A DNA stretch of 64,000 bases from a virus (IMGVR_UViG_3300002835_000075:1-64000); one strand, 5' to 3'. Counted from the first letter of the stretch, positions 8,953 through 18,112 are shown. Notes: a model not told the origin generated them from the sequence alone. Made by a program: numbers and translations.

Positions 8953-9294
8953 ATGAAAATCAACGAAGAATTAAACCAAATCAAATATCTTTTAGAGTAT
9001 AAAAGAGGACAAGAAATTAACGAAATGGTTTTTTCTAATTTACCCGGTGTTCAGCCTGATAAAATGGATTATAGAAGACCAATACCTGATCCTGATATTA
9101 TACCTGATTGTTTTACTCAAATGTTAAAATCAGATTTAAACATGGTTTCTTTTGATAAAAACACGTTAAAAGATGAATCACAAAAAAGAGTTAATGGTGT
9201 TGATATGATTTTTAATCCTGATAGTCCATCTGACGAATTGGGTATTACAATAATAAAAGATGGAAAACCTTTTTGTTTTGTAAAAAAATTTTAA
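8953..9294 (+). CDS. Leader-bearing phage protein, function unknown
   Basis: 113 residues from ATG 8953, chosen because a TATTTAT box ends 4 bases upstream; an upstream in-frame ATG at 8938 would overlap the previous gene. Leader of the LNQIKYLLE type (KINEELNQIKYLLEYKRGQ then E-I-N-E), similar to those at 20418 and 24629. The body is Pro/Asp-rich with two cysteines. Confidence 0.75.
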   Translation: MKINEELNQIKYLLEYKRGQEINEMVFSNLPGVQPDKMDYRRPIPDPDIIPDCFTQMLKSDLNMVSFDKNTLKDESQKRVNGVDMIFNPDSPSDELGITIIKDGKPFCFVKKF

Positions 9295-9346
9295 AAAAAA
9301 ATAGTTTTTTATCTGAAATCAAATATTTATAAACAAAACAAAAATT

Positions 9347-9859
9347 ATGGGAAGAAAAATTAGACTTACAGAATCTGAATTTCATTCTTTAGTAAGAAGA
9401 CTTGTTCGTGAGGCTGAAGAAGAAATGATGTCAATTACAATGGATGATGAAGAATCCGAAGGAATGTCAAAAGAAGACACCGTTCATGCGGTTGCTGACT
9501 TCTTTAAAAGAAAATTAAGAAGATTAGATAGTGACGAAATCGAAGAACTTGAGGATATGGTTGTTAATTCTGAAACAGAAGATCTAACTGAAATGTTTTT
9601 AAGAGAAGACATTTCTGATAGAAAAAAATCTTTTAAAGAAAAGGCAATGATTCGTGGTGGAATTGGTATGATGGGAGCAGGAATACTTGGAATGATTAGT
9701 CAAGCAATGGGTTATACTGATGCTGGAGACCTTATGATTGCGGTTCACGATTACGTTGACAAAATGGGTGGTGGTCCTGTGAGCACCGCAGTATTAATTG
9801 CTGGTTTAGTTATGGCACTTAAAGGTGCTGCTGACAGAGGCCTTAGAACAGGAAGATAA
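9347..9859 (+). CDS. Leader-bearing membrane-active protein candidate
   Basis: 170 residues. Leader GRKIRLTESEFHSLVRRLV then R-E-A, which fits the T4 gp21 preference for Ala after Glu. An acidic region (residues 25-90) is followed by two hydrophobic Gly/Ala/Met-rich segments (about 105-125 and 145-162) that could insert in a membrane. A capsid-packed, membrane-inserting protein is one reading. Terminator follows. Confidence 0.75.
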   Translation: MGRKIRLTESEFHSLVRRLVREAEEEMMSITMDDEESEGMSKEDTVHAVADFFKRKLRRLDSDEIEELEDMVVNSETEDLTEMFLREDISDRKKSFKEKAMIRGGIGMMGAGILGMISQAMGYTDAGDLMIAVHDYVDKMGGGPVSTAVLIAGLVMALKGAADRGLRTGR

Positions 9860-9864
9860 TAAAA

Positions 9865-9890
9865 TCCCCTCTATAAAGAGGGGTTTTTTT
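9865..9890. terminator. Bidirectional terminator
   Basis: AAAATCCCCTCTATAAAGAGGGGTTTTTTT between convergent genes. Confidence 0.85.
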
Positions 9891-10215
9891 ATTTCTTTTC
9901 TTTAAGATGTTCTTGTAAGATTTCAATAATCTGATCGATTTCTTCTTTTTCCTTTTTGTCCGAAGACTTAAAGTTTGTCGTTTTATAAAGTATTTCCCAA
10001 TAAAAAATGTAATGTAACAGAAACATTATTAACAGGGAATTATACGAAACTCCAAAAAAGAATAAAAAAGTCCCACCAAAAGTTAAAATCGTATATAAAA
10101 AATAATATAACTCTGAGTTTGTAAAAGACAAAAACTTATATTGTCTAATTATTTTTTTTAACTTTTCTTTTGGTAGGTCTTTGTATAAATCAACCTCTTC
10201 TCTTAATTTTGACAT
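9889..10215 (-). CDS. Small membrane protein
   Basis: 108 residues with two hydrophobic helices (about residues 35-55 and 58-75) flanked by charged helices; the C-terminal half is Lys/Glu-rich (KEKEEIDQIIEILQEHLKEKK). Minus strand; a TATCTTTG box lies upstream near 10250-10257 and a bidirectional terminator downstream. Family not recognised. Confidence 0.65.
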   Translation of the reverse strand: MSKLREEVDLYKDLPKEKLKKIIRQYKFLSFTNSELYYFLYTILTFGGTFLFFFGVSYNSLLIMFLLHYIFYWEILYKTTNFKSSDKKEKEEIDQIIEILQEHLKEKK

Positions 10216-10280
10216 ATCAATAAATATTTTAGTTATCCTGTATTACTACAAAGATAAATAAAAATAATTGATATAAAAAA

Positions 10281-10706
10281 TTAATTTACAGAAACAAGTT
10301 CTAAATCAAAAATTAATTTTTTTCCTGCCAATGGGTGATTAGCGTCCAAAACAACATTAGTTTCGTTTACTTCTTTAACCATAACATTCATAGGTCCTTG
10401 TTGTGTCATAGTTTGTAACATTTGGCCTACCTCAACATTTTCAGGAACTCTGTCTTTTGGAACCTCAACAACTAAATCTTCTCTAAGATCCCCATATGCT
10501 TCAGTATGATCCATCTCAATAGTTTTTTTATCACCTTCTTTCATACCCAAAAGACCTTTTTCAAAACCAGGAATTAAAGAACCTTGACCCAAAGTTGCCG
10601 ATAATGGTTCACGACCTTCCATTAATGAAGTGTCAAAAACAGATCCATCTTCTAATTTTCCCGTGTAATTAACAGTCACGGTGCTGTTTACCTCAACAAT
10701 TTTCAT
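10281..10706 (-). CDS. FKBP-type peptidyl-prolyl isomerase (SlyD-like)
   Basis: 141 residues. N-terminal FKBP half-domain (VNYTGKLEDGSVFDTS), inserted flap region (LIPGFEKGLLGMKEGDK, then AYGDLREDLVVEVPKD), then the closing FKBP strand (NHPLAGKKLIFDLELVSV). This is the SlyD arrangement, but without the His-rich metal tail. It is expected to catalyse cis-trans isomerisation of Xaa-Pro bonds and act as a chaperone. Host-like gene on the minus strand; it joins ClpC and DnaK as a third folding factor in this phage. Confidence 0.93.
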   Translation of the reverse strand: MKIVEVNSTVTVNYTGKLEDGSVFDTSLMEGREPLSATLGQGSLIPGFEKGLLGMKEGDKKTIEMDHTEAYGDLREDLVVEVPKDRVPENVEVGQMLQTMTQQGPMNVMVKEVNETNVVLDANHPLAGKKLIFDLELVSVN

Positions 10707-10766
10707 AAATTTTTTTTTCTAATCATAAAACAAAAAAATGTTTTTGTAAAACTATATTTATAATAT

Positions 10767-10961
10767 ATGTTAGATTTTTTAAAACATTTATATTTAACTC
10801 TTATAAATAAATACGGATCCTTTATGTGGTTTGGAGTCCATATGGGAGTGACACAAGTTGATTGGCATTGGTTTTTAGAATTTTTTTTGTGCGTGTTGAT
10901 TAATTCCATGGTTTTACATACAATTTACCTTGAGTGGAAAGATGCGAAGTCCAAAAATTAG
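10767..10961 (+). CDS. Small membrane protein
   Basis: 64 residues, Trp/Phe-rich, with one or two hydrophobic segments (GSFMWFGVHMGVTQ and WFLEFFLCVLINSMVLH). Divergent from the FKBP gene, which ends its promoter region 60 bases away. TATATTTATAA precedes it at about 10751-10761. Function unknown; size and topology would fit a small holin-like or envelope protein. Confidence 0.55.
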   Translation: MLDFLKHLYLTLINKYGSFMWFGVHMGVTQVDWHWFLEFFLCVLINSMVLHTIYLEWKDAKSKN

Positions 10962-11024
10962 CATTTATATTGATTGGACTTTTATTCAATAACAACTTAA
11001 CAAGATAAATAACGTATTTAAATT

Positions 11025-13475
11025 ATGAAACACATTTTATTTTTATTTTTATTCCCCCTTTTTATTTATTCTCAGTATTGTCCTTATATTGGACCTGACT
11101 TAACTTTACCTTGTGGTGTAAACTCAACAACGTTAACTGCTGATCCATCACAATGTGGTCAAGGAGCCCTTCCTCAAGGAACCTCTAATTACGGAGTTAC
11201 TAACATACCTTATGTTGTACAAGTTAATAACGGAACATTGGTACAACTTAGTGATGATTCACAATCTAATACGTTTAATATTGGGTTTACTTTTTGTTTT
11301 TACGGTTCTAATTATACACAGTTTCGTATAGGATCAAATGGATGGATTTCGTTGGGTGCTGGAGTTCAACCAGCCACTTTTGCCACTCAAGCAATACCTT
11401 CAGCAAATGCCGCAGTTCCCAAAAATTGTATTATGGGTCCGTGGCAAGATTGGAATCCAAGTTTAGGGGGTCAAATTAGATATCAAGTACAAGGAACTGC
11501 CCCTTGTCGTAAATTAGTAGTCAGTTGGATAGGTGTTCCTATGTTTTCTTGTACAAACCTTCAGGGAACTTTTCATATTATTCTTTACGAATCAACTAAC
11601 GTGATTGAAAATCATATTGCAAATAAACCCGCATGTAATCAATGGGCAGGAGGAACCGCAGTTCAGGGTATTCACAACCTTTTAGGAAATGCGGCAGTTC
11701 CTGTTGCAGGTAGAAACTCAACACAATGGACCACTGTTAACAATGCTTATCGTTGGACGCCAAGTGGAGGTGTAATTCAGCCAACATGGACTTGGTATCA
11801 GGTTGGAAACCCTAACCCAATTGGTACGGGATTGAGTATTACTGTTACTCCTCCAATCGGAGGAGCTTATTATACCTGCCAACCAGTGTTCCCTTCTTGT
11901 AATGCTGGTTGGTCCTCTTGTAACGCAGGAGTTGGACAAGGTCCTGATACAATTTTAGTAACACCAACACCAAATTTACCACCTCCCACAATTACTCCAA
12001 CAGATCCTTTGTGTAATAATGGTTGTAATGGATCAATAGTTGTAACTCCTGTTGGCGGATTAGGTCCTTATATTATCAATTGGTCTAATGGGTCAAACAC
12101 TCTAACATTAAATAATTTGTGTTCAGGGACATATAATTTCTCTTTGACCGATGCAAATGGGTGTGTATATAACGGAACTTCAACTTTATTAAACCCACCA
12201 CCATTACAATTACCAACAGTAACGTCAACTAACCCAACTTGTTTTGGTTATTGTGACGGATCATCAATTGTTAATCCTATAGATGGACTTGCACCATACA
12301 CATATCTTTGGAATGATGGTCAAACCACTCAAACGGCAACTAATTTATGTTCGGGAAACTATTCTGTGACTGTTACAGACGCAAATAACTGTCCTGTAAC
12401 TCAAACCACAACGTTAGTTGATCCTCCACTTGTAACAATTAACCCGATTACAGGATCAGACACAGTTTGTTTTAACTCTACAGGTAATTTATACAACGTC
12501 TCAAGTGTTTTTCCTAACCTAAACTACGTATGGACTAACACGATGGGAAATATCTCGTCAGGACAAGGGACAAATCAAATAAATTTGGACGTAACTGGTG
12601 TGAATGGGGGTCTATATTCCAATACTTTATCAGTTATTGGTGTAAATCAAGTTGGATGTCAGTCACAACCTCAAACTTTTTCTATTGTTGTATTGAATAT
12701 ACTACCTGTAATTACACCTATCGGTCCGTTTTGTGAATATGACAACTGTATTAACTTAATTGCAACCCCACCTAATGGAATTTTCAGTGGATTAAACGTT
12801 TGGGGTAATCAATATTGTCCTGACAATGGGTTTATTGGGTTAGATTTTGTAAATTATATGTATTCTCAGTCAGGATGTTGGTTTGATACGTCAATTAACG
12901 TTCAAGTTTATCCACGACCTAACATTTTACCTGTGACAAATGGTGTTGTTGATGAGAATTTAGAGTATCATCAAATATGTGAGGGTGATACTGTATCAGA
13001 TGTGTTTAGTTTATCATCAGTTAGTGGTGGATATAACGAATGGTATGTGTTTGGGGATACAATTACTAACAATACGTTAAATATAACGTGGGATATGGAC
13101 GGTATATTCACTTTTCAGGGAGTAAGATGGGACAATGGGTGTGTTTCTAACCCCCAATCCTTCACCATAACCTTAGAATTGTGTCCAAATGAGATATTTT
13201 ACATCCCAAATGCCTTTACACCCGATGGTGATGAAAGAAATAACATATTAAAACCAATAATCACCTCAGGAGTGGACATTTTTAACTACTCTTTTGTGGT
13301 TTTTAATAGGTGGGGACAGATTGTATGGGAATCTTTTAATACCAATGTGGGTTGGGATGGGACATATAACAATATTCCTTGTCAAGATGGGGTTTATACG
13401 TGGAAATTAAAATTTAAAAGTCCCAAAACCGATGAAATCAAAGAATTTTACGGTAGTTTTACGCTTATTAAGTAA
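11025..13475 (+). CDS. Secreted surface protein with SprB-like repeats and T9SS type-B C-terminal domain
   Basis: 816 residues. Signal peptide at residues 1-17 (KHILFLFLFPLFIYSQ). A beta-rich N-terminal domain is followed by two SprB-type repeats (about 318-390 and 395-470; pattern DPxCxxxCxGSIxxxxxGGxxPYxxxWSNG...LCSGxYxxxxTDxxGC), then further immunoglobulin-like segments. The last 90 residues match the gliding-motility-associated (type B) sorting domain: FYIPNAFTPDGDERNN, FNRWGQIVWES, WDGTYN, DGVYTWKLKF. In Bacteroidota this domain directs secretion through the type IX system to the cell surface. In a phage this implies either a captured host adhesin or a factor that changes the infected cell's surface. 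Confidence 0.9.
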   Translation: MKHILFLFLFPLFIYSQYCPYIGPDLTLPCGVNSTTLTADPSQCGQGALPQGTSNYGVTNIPYVVQVNNGTLVQLSDDSQSNTFNIGFTFCFYGSNYTQFRIGSNGWISLGAGVQPATFATQAIPSANAAVPKNCIMGPWQDWNPSLGGQIRYQVQGTAPCRKLVVSWIGVPMFSCTNLQGTFHIILYESTNVIENHIANKPACNQWAGGTAVQGIHNLLGNAAVPVAGRNSTQWTTVNNAYRWTPSGGVIQPTWTWYQVGNPNPIGTGLSITVTPPIGGAYYTCQPVFPSCNAGWSSCNAGVGQGPDTILVTPTPNLPPPTITPTDPLCNNGCNGSIVVTPVGGLGPYIINWSNGSNTLTLNNLCSGTYNFSLTDANGCVYNGTSTLLNPPPLQLPTVTSTNPTCFGYCDGSSIVNPIDGLAPYTYLWNDGQTTQTATNLCSGNYSVTVTDANNCPVTQTTTLVDPPLVTINPITGSDTVCFNSTGNLYNVSSVFPNLNYVWTNTMGNISSGQGTNQINLDVTGVNGGLYSNTLSVIGVNQVGCQSQPQTFSIVVLNILPVITPIGPFCEYDNCINLIATPPNGIFSGLNVWGNQYCPDNGFIGLDFVNYMYSQSGCWFDTSINVQVYPRPNILPVTNGVVDENLEYHQICEGDTVSDVFSLSSVSGGYNEWYVFGDTITNNTLNITWDMDGIFTFQGVRWDNGCVSNPQSFTITLELCPNEIFYIPNAFTPDGDERNNILKPIITSGVDIFNYSFVVFNRWGQIVWESFNTNVGWDGTYNNIPCQDGVYTWKLKFKSPKTDEIKEFYGSFTLIK

Positions 13476-13490
13476 TAGATATTTATTTAT

Positions 13491-14150
13491 ATGAGTAAAA
13501 AGAAAAATCCTGAGTTAAAAGAGGGTGATCGCATTGTTTTAATCTACATGCCAGGTGAAGATATTGATACAGGAACCAAAGGAAGGGTTAAAAGTATTGG
13601 TCAAGCACCATCTTTCGGGGAATCACCTAGTTATATGTATAATGTAGAGTGGTTAGATGACGATGGTAAGGTAATTAGCACCCTTTCTTTACTTCCTGAG
13701 GCCGATTCTTGGATATTAGATCCCGAATTTACTCAAAATGACCTAAATGAGGCCAAAAATCGTGTAATAACTGACTTAGATGAGTTAATTAGACGACATG
13801 AGTGGTCGAGACTCTTTAAAAAGTCCGATTTGAAGTATATTTTAGACTATTTGGAGGTAATTAGACAGTTAGGTGTGGTAAATATGTTCCAATCAGGTCA
13901 ATTTTTAGGTCAAACTAAAGATTATTTAACAAAATACTTTGATTTATACCGAATGCAACGTGAATTAGACGATAATGATGAAGAAAAAATAGAAAAAATC
14001 TTAGAAATGTCTGAAAACGTAAGAAATATCATGATTTCAGCCGCAATTACCGATTTAGAGCAAAAAAATGTAGAAATTACAGGTAGATCAGCAACAAATA
14101 GGGTAAATAAACTAACAACTGAACTTGTAAAACACTTTATGGGTAGATAA
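13491..14150 (+). CDS. Protein with DUF4314-like N-terminal domain
   Basis: 219 residues. Residues 8-75 (EGDRIVLIYMPGEDIDTGTKGRV ... YNVEWLDDDGKVISTLSLLPEADSW) resemble the small SH3-like DUF4314 domain of phage proteins. The remainder is helical and charged with a C-terminal stretch of basic residues. TATTTAT box ends 4 bases before the ATG. Function unknown. Confidence 0.7.
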   Translation: MSKKKNPELKEGDRIVLIYMPGEDIDTGTKGRVKSIGQAPSFGESPSYMYNVEWLDDDGKVISTLSLLPEADSWILDPEFTQNDLNEAKNRVITDLDELIRRHEWSRLFKKSDLKYILDYLEVIRQLGVVNMFQSGQFLGQTKDYLTKYFDLYRMQRELDDNDEEKIEKILEMSENVRNIMISAAITDLEQKNVEITGRSATNRVNKLTTELVKHFMGR

Positions 14151-14222
14151 TCGTGTTTTTTTTACCTAAAAACTTGATTATATCACAAAAATTGACGATT
14201 TTTTCATAAAAACACACATATT

Positions 14223-14516
14223 ATGACATTATTATCAATTTCTTTATTAGTTTTTAGTATTATTATCCTTTTTACTACCATTTTATTCATTATTTGGTGG
14301 AAAAAATACGGAAAATCACTATTTTCTACCCTAAAAGACCTAAAAAACATGCAAAATCCGTCAAATTTCGTTCAAAATCTTGGAAATTTGGATAATTTAG
14401 AGGATTTTTATCAAAATATTGGTAATTTTGGGGGTCAAATGGGTAATTTTAACGAAAATATTACTAAATTTAACCAAAGAATGAGTGAAATTGGTAAAAA
14501 AATGGGTCAAAAGTAG
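14223..14516 (+). CDS. Membrane-anchored coiled protein
   Basis: 97 residues. One N-terminal transmembrane helix (LLSISLLVFSIIILFTTILF) then a Lys-rich turn and an Asn/Phe/Gly repeat-like helical tail (QNLGNLDNLEDFYQNIGNFGGQMGNFNENITKFN). Similar in shape to phage spanin- or holin-associated proteins, but not assignable. Followed by a terminator. Confidence 0.65.
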   Translation: MTLLSISLLVFSIIILFTTILFIIWWKKYGKSLFSTLKDLKNMQNPSNFVQNLGNLDNLEDFYQNIGNFGGQMGNFNENITKFNQRMSEIGKKMGQK

Positions 14517-14534
14517 ATAAAAACACCGAAAAAA

Positions 14535-14556
14535 GACCTATTTTAGGTCGTTTTTT
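14535..14556 (+). terminator. Terminator after 14516
   Basis: GACCTATTTTAGGTC hairpin followed by TTTTTT; the A-run before it would make it work on both strands. Confidence 0.75.
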
Positions 14557-14577
14557 GTCTCTATATATACAAAAAAA

Positions 14578-14598
14578 CCCCCTATTTTGGGGGTTTTT
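14578..14598. terminator. Bidirectional terminator
   Basis: CCCCCTATTTTGGGGG with A-run before and T-run after, between convergent genes. Confidence 0.8.
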
Positions 14599-14618
14599 AC
14601 GTTAAAATAGGGGTATTT

Positions 14619-14867
14619 TTACTCGTTTTCAGGATTATCTTCTTTAAAGAAATTGGTTAAAAACTTACCAACAACACCAAATATAATAGACGATACTATC
14701 ATAGACTTTATTTCTAAGGGTGTAAATATGTCTTTTAAGTTGTCGAATTGCCATAAACCACCTATCGCAAGAACAGAAGCGATTGCCAATAAAGAATCAC
14801 CCCATTTTCTCCATTTTTTGGGTGTTGGTTTCCAATAATCACTAGTCATTTTTTTTAACTTTGTCAT
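14619..14867 (-). CDS. Small membrane protein
   Basis: 82 residues with two hydrophobic helices (DSLLAIASVLAIGGLW and IKSMIVSSIIFGVVGKFLTNFF) separated by a short loop, and a charged C-terminus. This layout is typical of class II holins, but position and family give no direct support. Its start lies one base from the end of the upstream gene at 14869, suggesting coupled translation. Confidence 0.65.
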   Translation of the reverse strand: MTKLKKMTSDYWKPTPKKWRKWGDSLLAIASVLAIGGLWQFDNLKDIFTPLEIKSMIVSSIIFGVVGKFLTNFFKEDNPENE

Positions 14868-14868
14868 T

Positions 14869-15396
14869 TTAGATTCCTTTAATAAGGTTTATTGATTGTT
14901 TTAGGTATTCTTTAGCTCTTGGGGACGGAGTATATTCATCATCCTTAGTTTGAAGGTTTAAAACCCTTTCAATGTCCTTAACTAACTCAGTTCCGTGTTC
15001 ATTTTCTTTATATAACTCGATGATCTTATCCATGGCTTTATTGCATTCACCTGTAGTCTCGTCATAATAGTTTTTATTCCTAAACTTATTCAAATGATTC
15101 ATCATTTCATATGCCAAATGTGTTCCACCGTCTTTAATGTCTTTAAACAAACGGATATTATTCAAAATCCCTAAAGTATCAACCATAGAGTTAACCCCTG
15201 TAATTCTTTTGGTAATCCCTGGTGTGTATTTATCAAATTCACCCGCTCTCCCGACTATTTCGTCTAGAGGCATAACATTTTCAGGAATACACTTAGGTTT
15301 TTCCTTTTTATTTTTTTTTCCTTCCATTTCGTTTTCTAAAAGAACTTTTCTAATGACTCTATTTAGGTCACGGTTATTAAATTGATTTCGTTTCAT
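14869..15396 (-). CDS. Leader-bearing phage protein (minus strand)
   Basis: 175 residues. Leader KRNQFNNRDLNRVIRKVL then L-E-N, predicted cut at L-L-E. Basic linker, then a helical body (DKIIELYKENEHGTELVKDIERVL). The presence of the leader on a minus-strand gene shows that the leader is a protein feature and not a by-product of one local duplication. No domain recognised. Confidence 0.75.
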   Translation of the reverse strand: MKRNQFNNRDLNRVIRKVLLENEMEGKKNKKEKPKCIPENVMPLDEIVGRAGEFDKYTPGITKRITGVNSMVDTLGILNNIRLFKDIKDGGTHLAYEMMNHLNKFRNKNYYDETTGECNKAMDKIIELYKENEHGTELVKDIERVLNLQTKDDEYTPSPRAKEYLKQSINLIKGI

Positions 15397-15450
15397 CTTA
15401 TAATATATTTTAAAAACTTTAAGTATTTATAATAATAAATATTAGATAAT

Positions 15451-15822
15451 ATGAAAAATATTAATGACATTATAAGGAAAGTATTGATTGAGTCATTTTT
15501 AAGACCTAAGTTTATTTTTGAGGATTTCTATGGGTCGGTTGAAGATGTTGATTTTTTAAATGAAGCCGAATATCAAGGAAGAAAAGTTCAACTTGGTAAA
15601 ATAATGCAGGGTGACGTAAAAAAGTTTAAGGTTTATGTTAAAAATGACAAAGGTAAAGTTGTTAAAGTTAATTTTGGTTTTGGTGGTAAATCAGCAAAAG
15701 GGAAAAGAATGGTTATTAAAAAAAATAACCCAGAAAGACGACGATCTTTCAGAGCAAGACACAATTGCGATAATCCTGGACCAAGATGGAAACCAAGATA
15801 TTGGGCTTGTAGAACTTGGTAA
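15451..15822 (+). CDS. Leader-bearing conserved phage protein (FRARHNCDNPGP motif)
   Basis: 123 residues. Leader KNINDIIRKVLIE before S-F. The C-terminal 70 residues (KVYVKNDKGKVVKVNFG ... RRRSFRARHNCDNPGP ... RYWACRTW) match a small domain that I recognise from many marine and environmental myoviruses, often attached to other head proteins; its conserved His, Cys and Arg residues suggest a metal- or nucleic-acid-binding fold. Function undetermined. TATTTAT box at 15424. Confidence 0.8.
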   Translation: MKNINDIIRKVLIESFLRPKFIFEDFYGSVEDVDFLNEAEYQGRKVQLGKIMQGDVKKFKVYVKNDKGKVVKVNFGFGGKSAKGKRMVIKKNNPERRRSFRARHNCDNPGPRWKPRYWACRTW

Positions 15823-15886
15823 TAAATAACTAAATTAACACAATTTTATTTTGGGTAATTATTTTTTAGCAAAAAAAATAGATTTA

Positions 15887-16474
15887 ATGGAGAGTTATAG
15901 ATATGACTCATTAGTTCGACAGATTATAAAGGATATTGTTCTTATGTATAAAAAAGAATCTGACGGGCATTTTTATTTACCCTACGATGTTGATGAAGAG
16001 TCTGACGAATACGACTTTAAAGACATATTTGTTTCTGTTGAATTAATTTTGGAAGAGTCAAATACGGTTGACGATTTTTTATTAAACGCCGATTTTTATC
16101 CCGATGATGATACTATTGTTGTAAAAATAGTATATAATCCAGAATTTAAAACTAAAAATATCTACAACATGGTCGGAGAATTAAACGAACTCATTGCACA
16201 CGAACTTAGACATAGTCACCAAAAAAATACCGGTCTATTTGATTTGGATTCTGACATGGATGTTGATGAAGAAAAAGGTTTCGAGTATTATACAAGACCT
16301 GAGGAAATTGACGCTCAATATTACGGATTCAAAAGAATGTCAAAAATCACAAAAAAACCTTTCGATGAATTAGTTAAAAATTGGTTCAAAAAGTATAAGG
16401 ATGTTCATCAAATGGATGATTCTGAAGTTGAAGAAACTGTATCGATGATATTAAATTACAGACCTAAGATTTAA
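15887..16474 (+). CDS. HExxH zinc metallopeptidase-like protein
   Basis: 195 residues from ATG 15887; the frame extends upstream only to a TTG at 15851. The motif IAHELRHSHQ (about residues 112-121) is a canonical HExxH zinc-binding helix, with a downstream Glu-rich segment (EEKGFEYYTRPEEIDAQYYG) that could give the third ligand. The N-terminal half is acidic. No known peptidase family can be named. Converges with the next gene, overlapping it by 11 bases. Confidence 0.75.
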   Translation: MESYRYDSLVRQIIKDIVLMYKKESDGHFYLPYDVDEESDEYDFKDIFVSVELILEESNTVDDFLLNADFYPDDDTIVVKIVYNPEFKTKNIYNMVGELNELIAHELRHSHQKNTGLFDLDSDMDVDEEKGFEYYTRPEEIDAQYYGFKRMSKITKKPFDELVKNWFKKYKDVHQMDDSEVEETVSMILNYRPKI

Positions 16475-17084
16475 ACCTATCTATAATCTTTTTGACTAGC
16501 ATATAAACAATATGTGATGTAAAAATCCCGCCTAAATAGTGTCCTACACCCATCGCTAATAATTTAATTTGTTTTTCACCTATTGATAAATCTGAAAGAT
16601 CTTTCAATATTGGAACTAATGGGACCAAAAACGTGTAGGCGATCATATTAGAGACTTTTGAAAAAGTTAAATTCAAACTTTCTAAAAAACCGAAAAGAGC
16701 ATCTCTTAAATCATAGGATTTTGAAAGTGCTCTATCAAAAAACGTAATTAATTTTTTTTCTTTTATTAGTTCTAACACCTCACGTAATTTTTCCTTATTC
16801 GAGGAAAAAAAAGTTAAAATTATACCAAAAGATATTAGGGTTATGTCTGTTTCTGTTAGGTTTGGATATCTACCACTCATATATTTTGAAACAGGTCCCA
16901 CAAATCCCCCTATTACAGAACCCCAAGTTCCCAAAAAAACAAAATCAATTCCAAATTGTTTTTTTACGTCTTCGATAATTTTTTTTGTAAAGTTTTTCGA
17001 ATTAGTAAAAATATCCGACATGGCATTTTCTTTAGATTCTTGTAGAACTTTAATGTATTGCGATTCTGTTAAAATTATATCCAT
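16464..17084 (-). CDS. Leader-bearing membrane protein (minus strand)
   Basis: 206 residues. Leader DIILTESQYIKVLQE before S-K, predicted cut at L-Q-E. Three or four hydrophobic segments follow (about 48-65, 82-95, 140-160, 175-195). A cleaved, capsid-packed protein with several membrane segments would be unusual; it could form a channel in the host membrane on injection. Confidence 0.7.
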   Translation of the reverse strand: MDIILTESQYIKVLQESKENAMSDIFTNSKNFTKKIIEDVKKQFGIDFVFLGTWGSVIGGFVGPVSKYMSGRYPNLTETDITLISFGIILTFFSSNKEKLREVLELIKEKKLITFFDRALSKSYDLRDALFGFLESLNLTFSKVSNMIAYTFLVPLVPILKDLSDLSIGEKQIKLLAMGVGHYLGGIFTSHIVYMLVKKIIDRFKS

Positions 17085-17196
17085 ACTATATGTAAATATC
17101 TTTATATGGAATAATAATTTATAAATTATAAACTTAAATTATATTTCTATTTTAATTTATATCGTAGTTGAGATATTTATATAAAAAAATATAGTT

Positions 17197-17811
17197 ATGA
17201 ATTCATACTTTTTTAAAATGAACAAACAAGAAAGAGAGAACATCTTGGATCAACATAAACATGTATATGATGGTTATGTAACAAAATACAATCAACAATC
17301 AAACCAATATCCTCTTTATGTTCAGGATTTGGCAAATGATAAAAATGGTATTACGGTAAATAATAAAGGATTGGTTAAGACTTATACTAACGTAGGTATT
17401 AATGAAGGTCTTTTAGATATGATTGCCGATGGGCCTATGGACTTAGAAAACGGAACGATAGATATTGATAGTGTGAGTCAAACAAATTCAATCAATAAAA
17501 AAATGTTGGACCAATATTATCCATCACCCAACGAGGAAGAAGAAGAATTTGTAACCTATGGTAAAATCTCAGATGAAGAGGACATACCAAACACAAGCTT
17601 ACAAAACTTAGATAGGTTTGAATATGATATTGACGAACTTGAGGACTATTCAGCGAGCAAAGATTATGACAATACAGACGAAGAATATTTAACTTACAGT
17701 GAAAGACTACAAGATACACTACAAAATGTTGATGAAGAAATACTACCTGAATTAGTTCAACAATTGTATGAGTCGAGACACATGTTCGAAAGATTCAAAA
17801 AATACAACTAA
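17197..17811 (+). CDS. Acidic phage protein with NKQERENIL-type leader
   Basis: 204 residues. N-terminus NSYFFKMNKQERENILDQHK is close to the leaders at 4777, 5883 and 45137. The body is strongly acidic (EEEEEF, DEEDIPNTS, DIDELEDYSAS) and lacks hydrophobic core segments, so it is probably disordered. TATTTAT box at 17174-17180. Could be a scaffold-associated or DNA-mimicking protein; unproven. Confidence 0.7.
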   Translation: MNSYFFKMNKQERENILDQHKHVYDGYVTKYNQQSNQYPLYVQDLANDKNGITVNNKGLVKTYTNVGINEGLLDMIADGPMDLENGTIDIDSVSQTNSINKKMLDQYYPSPNEEEEEFVTYGKISDEEDIPNTSLQNLDRFEYDIDELEDYSASKDYDNTDEEYLTYSERLQDTLQNVDEEILPELVQQLYESRHMFERFKKYN

Positions 17812-17812
17812 A

Positions 17813-18112
17813 ATGGAAATTCAAGAATTGATTTTTTTTTATCTACACGAAAACACAAACACCATAGAAGTTCAATTTAGATTAAATGTCGATTCTGAGG
17901 ATGAAATTAGAATTGATAATATCAATTTAAATGAGGCTTCTGATTTTGGTTATGATTTGATATTAGAGGAAATTGAATCATATGACGATGATGACGAAGA
18001 AAATTTATATTGGTTTGATTCCCCATCAATTGACGAAGACAATCTAATTAGTTTTCTAAATGAATATTATATAGTGAGCCCCGAAAAACTACCAAAACCC
18101 GAGTTAATCTAA
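17813..18112 (+). CDS. Small acidic protein
   Basis: 99 residues from ATG 17813, directly after the previous stop; an ATG at 17768 lies inside the preceding gene. Acidic (ESYDDDDEENLYWFDSPSIDEDNL) with an N-terminal beta-like part. Ends overlapping the stop of the minus-strand lipoprotein gene by 4 bases. Confidence 0.65.
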   Translation: MEIQELIFFYLHENTNTIEVQFRLNVDSEDEIRIDNINLNEASDFGYDLILEEIESYDDDDEENLYWFDSPSIDEDNLISFLNEYYIVSPEKLPKPELI

